From positions 149,025,746-149,089,745 of the forward strand of contig OW121846.1 of the NCBI GenBank assembly GCA_933228895.1: a stretch of DNA of 64,000 bases, given 5' to 3'. Under the pieces are notes generated by a model, which saw only the letters and a program-made list of their open reading frames with translations, was not told where the DNA came from and did no database searches. Shown here in pieces: positions 25,877-36,900 of this stretch. Both the position numbers and the translations under genes were made by a program. How positions within the stretch are numbered: position 1 is the first letter of the stretch; every line of letters begins with the position of its first letter. The DNA comes from Platycnemis pennipes. Lineage: Eukaryota > Arthropoda > Insecta > Odonata > Platycnemididae.

Positions 25877-28800
25877 TCGTAAACAGTAAAACGGTTCAAA
25901 TGTTAACGAGGCAAACTCCGTTACGAAATATTAACCAATGGGAAATTGCTTCCCTTATTCTCGGATAGGCGGTGAGGGGAGATGCATTGAACTCATGAGG
26001 GAGGAGGAATAAAAAGAGAATATAATGTGGAATATACAAAGTCCTTACAAAATTTCTTCGAAGTTCCACAAATTATTTGCACTCTATTTAGGTTATTCCT
26101 TAGGGGTTAAGGATTGAAGCCCCACAAATCAATGTAAAAGGCGCTCTATTCGAGTACGAAAAAAACAGTGAATTGGGTAGTTAAGGCAGCTGGCGTGATT
26201 TTTGTTTATGTATAGATTTACATGAAACTTGATATAGGTGGCCTTATTAGTGATAGCTATCGATAAAAGTGTAAAAAAAGCATTTTCTCGATTTTATTCT
26301 TTGTATTTAGACGCCTTTTTAACACGTAACCTTTTGAAACGCGAGACACATTCGTTATAATTCGATAACACGTACCTATGCCGATTTTCTTCTATACGTG
26401 ACATAATAAATATCATATCATTATAATGACTATTACCAATTATCACGGTGCCACACCTACAGACTATTCAATAAAGCATAATAAAATATAAATTTCATCT
26501 TAATTTTGAATACCTCGCCCAAAACTGTCTACAGTGCCCCTGCTTCTTTCTTTTGCTAACTCTTCATTCTATAATTAAGGCAAAAATACAAGATGCAACT
26601 TGCCTAGCTGCCACATTAGCATGCATGGACGATAAGTTCCACATCATCGTTAGTACTGAAATGAATAGTGGCTCTAGTATTTTTCGACGTGCTAAAAAAA
26701 TTATTGGAAGGTGAACTCAAATGATCGCATTCACCTCTGCAGCCACAATTCGGACAGCTCAAACAGCAGTGGCCTATATCCTTACGGAATGCCCGTCCGA
26801 CTCGCACGGCCAAGATGTGGCCATAATGCAGACCGTAAACCCGGACGTATCAGCAAATATTAATTTGTAAGTGGACGGAGAACGACTCCTCGGATTTGTT
26901 TTGACAGAGCCAGCCGGCATTCTCTCCACACTTCCTCCTGACACGTTACACTGAGTGTCCTGTTGTCCATTGTCCCGTCGTTATTTGTGAAGCGAGAACG
27001 GTTCGCAATTCATTACATGCCTATCGCATGGAGTATGAAGGATAGCCACCGTTTGCGTGACCGACTCGCGCCCAATGGCTATTTGTCAGCCAAGTTGACG
27101 CCTTCCCGGCATTGGATCAAGAGAGAAAACGGATCCAAACTTCAAGACATTTTGATTCGCTGATGAGGAAACGTTAAAAGATGGATGAAATAGACCAAAA
27201 ATTAACTCGCGAGATAGAATACAACCTGTTGCGCGCTGGGAATGCCTCTCGTAAATAGCAACAAGTTGCTTCTCATCGGATGATTATTATTGGAGTTCCA
27301 ATATAGTCCAATATAGTAATATTGAGGGCGGACGCTTCCTGATTCGATGGATTCTCGACGCATACTCTCCGTTCTTGTTTAGTGTGAGAAATGAGCGATA
27401 ATTTGTTTTCCGCGCCACGACTGAGATCGAGAGAGCAGAGCGGGCCGCAAGCCCGAAGCTTCCGGCCAAGCCGACCGCTCCAGCCCGGGAAGACGTGGAA
27501 GGAAGGCGAAACATTCCCCTCGAGTGTCTCCAAATGCGCTCATTTCAGAATAATTCCAGCCACTCTTCCGAGATGAATGAGTAAGTAACCTTCGCTTTAA
27601 GGATAGGCACTAATTCCTATAAAGGTCCACCTTCGCATCACTTATGTTTCGACTTTTAAACCACACGCGTAACAGGATGAACATATTTTGCTTTCGTATC
27701 GCTGCGTCCTTATTTTCACTCTCGTCACTCAATCCCCCGCTGTTTATCAAACCCCACCTAAACTACAAAACTGCATGAAAGAAGAATTTATGAAGAATTC
27801 ATTGATTTTCATCGTTCTTTAGGGAAACACAAAAGCGGACGTGTGTGCCAAAATATAATTATATACCTCTTTGCCATTTTCACATTCGAAGGGAAAACTG
27901 CGATCCCCTTCCCCGATGACACCCGATGCGCCCACTAATTACGCACCACCTCAGTCCTGAATCTCTCCCCGTTTGTCCTCAGCAAACTGAAAGAGCGGAA
28001 AAACAATCGAGAGATGACAAGGCCTGTGTCTCTTCCGTTGTCTCAACAGTTCATTCACACGCGTTATCCTTCGCTCCAACAAACGTGATTTTTCTTCGAC
28101 AATGCTAATACTTTCATGAATTCAGCTTGGCCACAACCACACGGACTAATAAAAACTAGTGTCAAGAAGTTTAATTACTAAATGTGCGCTAAAATACCGA
28201 TGTTAGTATTCTTACTTACGAGTCAGAGCCCAAATAGTGATAGCAATCCCGAAGCTTATGGCGACCTCCTTGAATCTTACTCTCGTTGACCGAAAAGACC
28301 TATTGCACTGATCAAGGAGATTGACACTTGCTTACCGTGCCGAAGCAATCGCGACACTAATGGCCTAAACACTAACAGCCTTGGATTTTCGCTCTTTGTA
28401 CTCTTATACTCTGAATAATATACATTAATGCATGCTAACAAAAGGTATGCGTGTTGCGGACGAATAAGTGTGACATTAAGATTACAAAATAAATGAGAAG
28501 TGAATTCAGGCGTTGTCTGCATAACCTAAGATAGCACATGATTGGACCATCGAGCAATGCGCCGGATAACGATATTTCTAACAATATGAAGTACACAAAA
28601 ATACGTTTAGCTGTAGTTCTTCCGGGGGGATAACCGGAAACTGTAGCACGCCTATTGGAATAGGTGGGTTATTGAATGAGGATCAAGATATTAAGGGAAC
28701 GGAAGAAGCGAAACCCGGCGCTGGCGTTAGTCAGCCTTTAACGGAAGGCTCCCGGAATGGCTCCACGGTTTAACATCGCAACCAACGGACGAAGTACTGA

Positions 28801-29150
28801 ACTTGAATTCCTCTCCACACGACACTCAAGGAGGGACCGGTATACCAATGAAAAATCTCTTCCACTAGCGGGATTCAAACCCGCGTCCTGCAGATGGGAG
28901 TGCTGATCTCCAAACATCACACCAACCCATTCCCCACTAGACATTTATTTTAAGAACATATTGATAGCATAAGAAGTTATAAATAGTTTTAGAGCCTCGA
29001 ACATGTTTTGACAAAAGTTATAAAACCAGGACTCATTTTTTCCCAAACCAAAACAATAAAGTAATCATCTTTAGTACGCTTATTTTTCACCCAAATTTTT
29101 TGGCCAAAAACCTCTTTCAAACAAATTACATCAAATCGGGAGAGTTGACA
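25877..29150. other. Mostly anonymous; GC-rich patch at 27390-27580
   Basis: AT-rich DNA with no recognisable gene. The GC-rich patch at 27390-27580 ends in ATGAATGA followed by GTAAGT on the plus strand, which could be the donor of an untranslated first exon. No partner exon was found. A SINE copy occupies about 28690-28945. Confidence 0.3.
28690..28945 (-). repeat. tRNA-derived SINE, minus-strand copy
   Basis: On the minus strand an A-box-like start (GTCTAGTGGGGAATGGGTTG) is followed by GGTTTGAATCCCGC (B box), then GAGATTTTTC, a body with GTTAAACCG and CCTTCCGTTAAAGGCTGACT, and a tail ending GCCGGGTTTCGC. The head and body landmarks recur at 35344-35545 and the tail recurs near 51700, which defines a family. 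Confidence 0.6.
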
Positions 29151-30780
29151 GCGTAGGTAAACACGCGGTGGTTAGGGGGCGCGGCGCGGATGCCACTGGG
29201 AGTTGGTTGCATCACAGCTCACGGGCTATGAGAAGTACTCCGGAGAGGATGGACCAATTCCCGTCTCGCCTATGGAGCTGGACTAAGTAGTCACGTCAAC
29301 AGTTCCATGTTCCACCCCACAGGTGCACTGCCAACAGCCGCAAATATTCGCTACTCCGTGGTCGGGGCGAGGACGGCGGCGGGCCCAGCTCGGCCGCGGC
29401 CCTCCGCGCCGTTCCCCGGGAAAGGAAGTCGGCGGTCACCGCAAGGCACCGGTGAAGGAAATATTCACGAGGTAGCCCGACTGTGATCCTTGCTGAGAAA
29501 CCGACAACGTCCTTAGGATATACGGGAATACGGTGCGGCATGGCATTTTACGGTAGCCCTACAGAAGTACGGCCTCTCAACCTGTCCATGTCCTCCGCAG
29601 GGGACAGAAATCCGCGGTGATCGCTGCGGAGCGTGAACACAGGACCAGTATCACCAACACACAAACACTTTTGGGCAAGGATTACCAACCTCGTGAAAAT
29701 CTGCCATCGCCCTCCTGCTCCGCTTGTACGCTGGCCCGCACCAGCACCAGCCACCCTCCGCGAGCTCGCACCGTCACCGACAAGCACTCAAAGGTAACCG
29801 TGGGACGCACCCCCTCCGCACAGTGCATCGGCGGACGACACCAGGACTCCGTCCTAGGAGCAGTGGTGTGCACCAGGGGCCTATCTCCCAGCCCGAGACG
29901 TTGGAAACACACGCGAGCCTCTCTCTCTCTCGGTCCCGGCAAACAACTTGGGTCCAATGCTCGCGCCTCGACCGCCTGCAGACGAATGCCAGAAGCCCCG
30001 GAGAGCCGGCGGAGTGTAGCCCCCCCCCCCCTCCCGCCCCCGCTCAACCCCTTCCTCCACTCTTCCCTCAAAGCCTTCCCCCCTCGCTTCAAGACCAACC
30101 GACGGTAACCTCCCCTCCCACGGCACTCCTTCCCCACCCACATCGCTTCCTCCCCTCCCCCACCTCTTAGGAAAACAGCGCTCTTCATCCCCATCCCCGA
30201 GCCTTCAAACAATGACACCTGTTTTTATTGTGGCTGTTTTAACGCCGAGGTGAGCAAGTGTTTGGTCGCGAGCCACTGAAATTAAAATTGGTTGCCAGCC
30301 AATGGCCGTGGAGTATTGGTCCGCCCCCCCTCCTCCAATTGGGAGCATTCCTCCCCCTCGGCAACCCCTCTCGCCTCGGTACACGAGCGCAAACCATCCC
30401 TCAGCAGATCCCTCCCCATGGTCATTTTCCGCGGGGGTTCGCAAGCCTTTCAATCTGTTTGAGTAAGTTGACTAGGTCTTCGAAGGTTCCACTGCGGTGA
30501 GGAATGTTGGTGGAGAAGGAGTGTGCGGTGCCGTGTTCGGCCGATATTTGCTGTGCCGAGGAGAAGAAAGGGTTAGGCCGTATAGTGCCGCGACGCCCGC
30601 GTTCAGGTGCCGCCGACATCGGCTTCCATTCCGTGCCCCTCTATTTCGCTCTCAGTCGGCGACATCCCAGGGAGCGAGTGGCCGCAGATATGTCCTTCCG
30701 TCATCCTACATTTGCGCCCCCAGACTGCAGTGGCATGTGAAACACAATAGTGTCTCCTGTGTTCGCCTTAGTCTCCAGTA
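29150..30780. other. GC-rich, CpG-rich island, no gene assigned
   Basis: The base composition changes sharply and frames are open on both strands (up to 178 codons on the minus strand), as expected of GC-rich DNA. A 12-base C run lies at 30020-30031. The amino-acid content is low complexity. The island could be a promoter region; TTTGAGTAAGT near 30460 is a possible plus-strand donor. No coding call is supported. Confidence 0.35.
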
Positions 30781-30835
30781 AAAGTCACACAAAGTTTGAA
30801 TCAAAACGCATCATCATCATCGGTCAACAATGAGC

Positions 30836-30860
30836 TACGTCAAACAATTGGTTTGACGTA
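30836..30860. repeat. Perfect 10-bp hairpin
   Basis: TACGTCAAAC and GTTTGACGTA flank a 5-base loop. No downstream T run follows; the function is unknown. Confidence 0.7.
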
Positions 30861-33800
30861 TCTCTCCACTCTATTATCGTCAAATTGATATAATTCTCGT
30901 CATTTGCATGCTTTACTGCTTGTTCCATATATCCTATTCGTGGCCTATCTTTTCAATACTTCCCGTTCTATTTTCCCTTGACGACTTTCTTTATCAAGCC
31001 ATCTGACTAAAGATATGGCCGATTAAAGCTGTAGTTAGCTTTAGCTTTCAGCACATTTTTCCTTTCTCCCATTGTTCTTAAGACTTCTTCGTTAGTCACT
31101 CGGTCAATCCATGTCACATTTATCATTCCTCGGTGGCACTACATTTCGAATGCTTCCAGCTTTGACCTCTCTACTGCCGGTACTTACTATTTTATGCAAT
31201 GATCTTCTGTCGCGCTCCGCCATTGCCCTGGGTCTCTGGCTAAGGAATAAGATTCATGAGTAATTCATTCTCCTTACTTTGCATTCCACTAGTTTTTAAA
31301 CAGCTCATGTGACATCACACCTTCAAATCTTAGCTTAATCATGTGCTTGAATCATTTCCCGAGGTAGGAATCGAGCCCATGACTTATGCGTTCCCAGTCC
31401 GGCGCGTAATCAACGTGAGTGGTACGCGCTATATGCAGATGAGAATCGAGAATGGAGAGCTGCGTCAAATCACTCCTAGCGTTAATAGCTAGCGATGAAA
31501 TAATGCTACATCTAGTTGATACTTTGCGAGCCACCGCAGTGGCGTGTGGCGGCGGGTGTCACGTCACCAGCCACAAGGTTAATGGGAGAGGGAATAAGGG
31601 ACAGAGGATAGGACACGGAATAGTTGACAATACTAATGTTTATATTAACGTATTTGAGTCACGATCACGTATTTCCCGCGGGAAAAATAAATTCGAAAAA
31701 TAATTACACTCAAATATCTCCCTCGATCTAGTCTGATTTGAGTATTTCGAGTAGCCTAAGTCTGGCGCCTAATCCACGAGATTCCCATCCAAGACCCTCT
31801 AAGAGATGCGTGATATTTCCTGCACGGTCAGATGCGTATGTGAAAAGAAAGGAATTCATTAAATGAAGTAGAACTGGTCGCTATAATAGAGAATGCATCA
31901 TAATTGGGCGCGCGGAAATTAGCAGTTTGAATGTTATGAAATTTGATGAATTCCAGAGTGGATTTCTTCTTCCATTGGCTGCTGAGACGGGGTTCCACCT
32001 GTGCGCCGCACATCCCGTCCTCTTCCCACCCCTCGTGCCCAACAGACGCCGGCCAATCGACGCCAGGCGTCGCAAAACCCCCGTCCCTCGGCGGCAACCC
32101 GGGCACCCAGGCGGGAATTGGTGAAGGGACAGTCCAATGTAGCCGCACCCCGATGAATGAGGAAGTATTTCCACAGTTACTCGTTAGGTTTAACGCTGCC
32201 GGGTCGATTGAAAGAAACAGATGGTGTAGAACGGGTGCTGAAATAAAGAGAGACAATCGAAGAAGAAATAAAAAACGCTCACCAGTTTCTACAGGGAATT
32301 GAAGTGATCTGTGAATAGACCCTCATTGACCGATAGAATATCACTTACCTAATCTAATTGAACAGGACTTGAATGTTTAGCGTCATTTCTCGTCGTGAAA
32401 TTGATAGATAATGGACCTCTTATTGGCTCTCGTGGACCGTGTGCATAGCTCTGCAAGCTGGAAACAAGGGAACCTGTATGGTTGATGTAGGAATTGGATT
32501 TAAACATTCTCAAAAGTGACCTAAACATACTGTTTGCTCACGGCTTTCGATTTAGTCGTCCTCGTTGAAATTACGATACTTTTTCCTTACGATAAATCCG
32601 CATTAAAAACTCTGTCCGGCAGTATGTTACATCTGCTTTGATCGCTACAATTATTATAATTGGACCAGGAAAGTATTTTAATACTTTAATTATAACCTTA
32701 AAATTGATATCCTGCCGGGCTGTTTAAGCCTTCGGGTATCATAGGGTTCCAAGATATTCAATAAGGATTGATACTTTGAGAACCTTCTTTTTTACTTATT
32801 TATGCACTTGTTCTTTGGCTATGAAATTGAGATTGAAGCCAGTCACGTAGGACTAAAAAGAAAATTGTATTGTACCCTAGATTTAAAGGGAAAGTTGTCA
32901 AAGCGTGCCTTCAAAATATTTTTCAACGATTTAGTAAAATAGCTGTATTTCTTCTACAAAATGTTTGTCCGCGCACAATTTTTTCATAATTTTTTTATGC
33001 AACATTGCTGGCGGCGGCTGGAATATCCGCAAACACGGATCGAACAGAAAGAGGGTGGAGAGGTGTGTGATGTGACGTGAGGCAAACGGCTTGCGTTTTC
33101 GGTTGACGACGCAATGAGCGGCTTACGGCATAGCGGTTGACAGGGCACGTGCGTGAATTACCCCGTCCTGGGTTTGGCAGCGCTGTGTGAGCTAGTTTCG
33201 GCGTACATCGGCACGCTCTCGTTAAGAATGGGGTTCCCAAGTCCGGGCAAAAACCTGCCTGCCACGTTGATTCGAGCGAAAGAAATAAGTACTCGGTTTT
33301 TTCAATGAGTAAAGACCCGCAAACGAAGGAATTCATCAAGCCTTGTTTCAGTATGATTAATCACTTTCATAAAGTTACGCCAAAAAGCACCAAAACTTTT
33401 TAATTGTATTAATGACAAAAGGAACGTAGCAATTTTTCAGTAGCTAAGTATTTACTATTCTCTCCTCGTCATACAGGTGTCCTTGATTTTGACCTTAACG
33501 TTGGAACATTTTCGATAAGTTGTGGTGAATAATAATGTTAAAATGTTGCATTGAGTATTTTTCTCATCACACATTTGCTGCTATCATTCACATTTATTCA
33601 TTTTTTGAAACTTATTCGATCTTGAGGGTATTATTGAGTAATAATGTCACATATGGTAATACGTTAGCATGTTAGATTCTACGGTGATGTTATGCAATAG
33701 GTCGAAGCTTAGAATGCCTAGCCCAGGAGAAAGTAGTTTCTCGGAATTTCTATATACTTAATGTTTCCGTCGAGAACAGAATAGGACGATAAAAATTAAA

Positions 33801-34560
33801 GCAGCATCAATCTGGCGATCCCGATGGTGTGCTGCACAGGGTAGTGGTTACTTGTCCCGAGGTACGCCCTTGGATTGCCTTCGTTTCATAGAACACCAGG
33901 CCAAAAATTACCGTCTTGATGAGAGCATTCAAAGTTCATCACTTTGTCTATCGCATTGGTTGTCAAAACTCTTGGTGTATCCTCCTTTCCTTACAAAGAG
34001 AATTCAATGAATATTTTTAGTTGATTGATCTTCAAGAAAATCATTACGTTTTCGTACAGTTATGAATGCTATGCATGAAAATTTATTTCATGAGGAGGCT
34101 ACCCATAAGTGCCCCTTTTTCTATGAGGATTTTTGGGAAATTGAAGCAGTATTCTTATTTATCATGTACACAATTATCTCTGGGGAAATATTTGCCATGA
34201 AGTTCATGAATTTCATGAATTAGTATTCCCGTTTAATGACCTGCGTTAAATACCGATTCGGGCCTGCCTTCGCGGAAACAAGCCGTAATGAAAAACAAAT
34301 ATCAAAAACTATGACAGGACAGTAAAAAAGTCTCCACAAACGCTAAATATTTGATTGTTCATTCATGATCTGATCGCGCTCACTGCTTACCTAAGGGAAA
34401 AATGCATACTTCTATCAATTGCTTTTCAGACCGGTAGATCCACGTGTTTTATAGGTAAACTTATCATGGATAATCTCATGGTGTTAATCATTTGGAGGAA
34501 TATTTTTGCGATACTAGAAAATTTGGGAAATTAATAATACCATCTAATCTCTGAAAATCT
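30861..34560. other. Anonymous stretch, no gene seen
   Basis: AT-rich DNA with small GC-richer patches (31980-32160 and 33000-33260) that hold unrecognised frames of about 115-140 codons on both strands. A possible tRNA-like B box lies on the minus strand near 31370. Confidence 0.35.
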
Positions 34561-34569
34561 CCCTCTAGT

Positions 34570-35270
34570 CTCCCAACCCCCACCCCTTCCCTCGACACTG
34601 GCATGACTGGATTAATTACCGACGCAATCCGTGGGAAGGGTCGGAAATCACGGACTTCACCCCTCATACGTCACACCTCAAGCGTTCGCGGGGGAGGAGG
34701 AAGTGATCCTCCCCCCTTCCAACCCCCGGACGCCGGAAGTGTGCGCTGTGCTCGGTGCCACTGCCTCCGGAAGTCGCAATCGGGGGGGGGGGGGGGGGGG
34801 GGGGGGAGGGGGGGGGGGGGTCCAGTCTCTCTGGGAAATAACGGCGGCGTCGGCCCTCCGTCACCGAGCGCGCATGTCACGGCTTAGCAGTCCGCGTCAA
34901 CCAGAACACCGTGCTATTCCAGCGACTCCCTCTTATTCCTCCGCCGCATTGCGGCCCCTCCACATCTGACCTCGCTTCACCCCGCCTGCGAGCTTGGCAG
35001 GGGAGGATGCAAAGCGGTGGCTCCTTCTACCCTCGCGACCGAAAAACAATGAAGGTTGGGGCGCGCGGCAGTTGGGCGTGACGTAACGGCGTCGTCCGCC
35101 GGCGAGGGTAACGCTGCTGACAGCATTCGCGGTGCTCTCCAGGGAAGAATGGATTTGTTTGGAGCAAAGGAGAGGTTGGGGAGGCAGTCATGTCAATCGG
35201 GAGCGACTGCTTTGAGGAGTTGTATCGAAAGGAATCCCAAGAGTCCATGAGAAGGAGATATCTCTTCTGA
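34570..35270. other. GC-rich island with the longest G run of the window
   Basis: G runs of 25 and 13 bases separated by a single A occupy 34782-34820. Frames here encode only poly-Gly, Pro or Arg-type sequence and are not credible genes. A CpG-rich island is the simplest description. Confidence 0.4.
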
Positions 35271-35343
35271 GTGAGATCTTCTCGGGTCTTCATCCAGATG
35301 AGACTCTCCATCTTCAGGGCAATGAGATCATTGCCCTAGAGAT

Positions 35344-35545
35344 GTAAGTGGCGTGAGAGCCGGCCTTATCTCCACGAGGCCCGGATTTGAATTGCAGTTA
35401 CGGCAGAGATTTTTCTTGCGGAGAGCCCTTCAAGACCGGTACACCGTCTGTCGTATGGGCCGTTAAACCGCTGACACTTTGGTGCCTTTCGTTAAGAGGA
35501 GGTTACCGCAAACGCCAGGCAGAGCTCCTCCGTCCCTCGATAATT
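35344..35545 (+). repeat. tRNA-derived SINE, plus-strand copy
   Basis: GGATTTGAATTGC (diverged B box) is followed by GGCAGAGATTTTTC, GGGCCGTTAAACCGC, GTGCCTTTCGTTAAGAGG and ACGCCAGGC, the same ordered landmarks as the copy at 28690-28945 read on the other strand. Confidence 0.55.
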
Positions 35546-35714
35546 CCCAAATTCACCCAAATCCCCGTCTTTCATAAATTTCATAAAAGGACCTTAGCTG
35601 TCAGTCACCTCCTCCAAGTTATAGTGTGACATTGTTTTTCTTTAAGTAGGTACTCCAATCGCCTTAATCGCTCCGTCTCTCCCATTTTCTTAATTTTGGG
35701 ATAAAAATATTATC

Positions 35715-35805
35715 CATGCCGTGCACGGAAATCGAACCCTCGACCCTGGGGTTGCCAGGCCAGTATGTTCCCGGCCTGGATACCGTGACCTCCCCGAATA
35801 GTTGG
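35715..35805 (-). repeat. tRNA-like SINE fragment
   Basis: On the minus strand GGGTTCGATTTCCGTGC (B box) is preceded by CTGGCAACCCC, with a further tRNA-like head to about 35805. It is related to the fragment at 6625-6700. No intact tRNA fold was found. Confidence 0.45.
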
Positions 35806-36410
35806 TTACTTGTAGTATTATTTAATATGCTTCAATTAATGAACTTAACATTAATTGTCAGTCTTCCGAACGCATAGTGGGAAAGGCTCCAACTCCTGAG
35901 CATACGACCTGCGGAACAGAAGAGTGTCTTCTCTGGGGGCCATAACTTCCTGGTCAGCCGCTGGCGGAATCGGGAAAGAAAGTGTCCCCTTCGTTGCATT
36001 CACACACCGATTGGCACGAGACCCGACCATATATGTCTATGGTTAGAAATCCATGATTTTTCCCAATAGAAACTCCTCGATCTTTTTCCAAAAGAGGATA
36101 TTTTTCAAACCGCAGAAATAATATGCTTGTTTTATGTGTTCATAATGTTTCTGCAAAGCAAGTTTCTCTCCTGGTGATAGGGAATTTCTTACTACTTTCT
36201 GTTTCAAAGTCATATTTTATTGTTTTTCTGCAGAGCCCTTCAAATTCTGTCATATAGGCAAAGTGACAACGCAGTTGTACTTCAATAGTACAGTCTTTAC
36301 GGTCGCCAAGAATATTTTTACTTTTAAGCGAATCTAATGTTTGTTTAATGAAAATTATTTCCGTCTATCTTTGGCGGAAGTAAAATTTAGGTTATTTATC
36401 AAGAAGATTA

Positions 36411-36465
36411 TTTTTCGATTCGTTGGGCTTTTTCCGTATCTATGCATGCGTCCATTTGACTTCAA
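36411..36465 (+). repeat. 55-bp direct repeat, copy 1
   Basis: It matches 38069-38123 with one difference seen (GATTCGTTGG versus GATTGGTTGG). The shared part includes CTTTTTCCGTATCTATGCAT. The flanks are unrelated. Confidence 0.85.
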
Positions 36466-36729
36466 TTAGAAGACTAGGAGGACTTATGAATTTCAGAAAT
36501 ACGTTGATGTAGGTACCTACTTAACAGAAAGATTTTTCATCGCACTGATTGGTCAAACATGTAAAAGTTGATATTTGTATTGCATCAACTAGAGTGCAAA
36601 ATCAATACATTATAATTATTTCACCCGTCCCACCGTCTTCATCAAGGGCGTGTGGCAGGTGTTGTGACACTGGCACAGTGCAGTTTAGCATTTTTTTCAT
36701 AAAAAGTAGAATATTGCTGTCATACATGT

Positions 36730-36900
36730 ACCGGATATCGGGTAGGTGTGTGACTACAGTACTGGCTTTCCATTCCAAGGGCCTGGGTTCGAATATCGTC
36801 TATGGCTGATATTTTTCATTCGTGCACCGTTCTTTCTCGAGTGCCGTAAAAGGGAAGCGGCTTCGAGTGCGGTATCCCGTTGTCGGATGGGGCGTTGAAC
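36730..36900 (+). repeat. tRNA-derived SINE, plus-strand copy
   Basis: An A-box-like GGTAGGTGTGTGACTACAG is followed by GGGTTCGAATATCG (B box), then GATATTTTTCATTCG and GTGCGGTATCCCGTTGTCGG. The arrangement fits the SINE family at 28690 and 35344. Confidence 0.45.

Noticed and set aside
26963..27163. 66-codon plus-strand frame ending just before a CTGATGAGG
   Set aside because: No homology recognised and no supporting signals; left unannotated.
27155..27180. CTGATGAGGAAACG as a hammerhead core
   Set aside because: There is no stem II between CTGATGA and GAAA, so the resemblance is chance.
28860..28945. Possible tRNA gene on the minus strand
   Set aside because: A and B boxes are present but the fold fails, and the sequence continues into a SINE body shared with other copies.
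29682..30218. 178-codon minus-strand frame in the GC-rich island
   Set aside because: It is rich in Gly, Arg and Glu, has an equally long frame on the other strand (29617-30108), and shows no domain. Long frames are expected by chance in GC-rich DNA.
33000..33339. 114-codon minus-strand frame
   Set aside because: Unrecognised, no splice or promoter context, and located in a small GC-richer patch.
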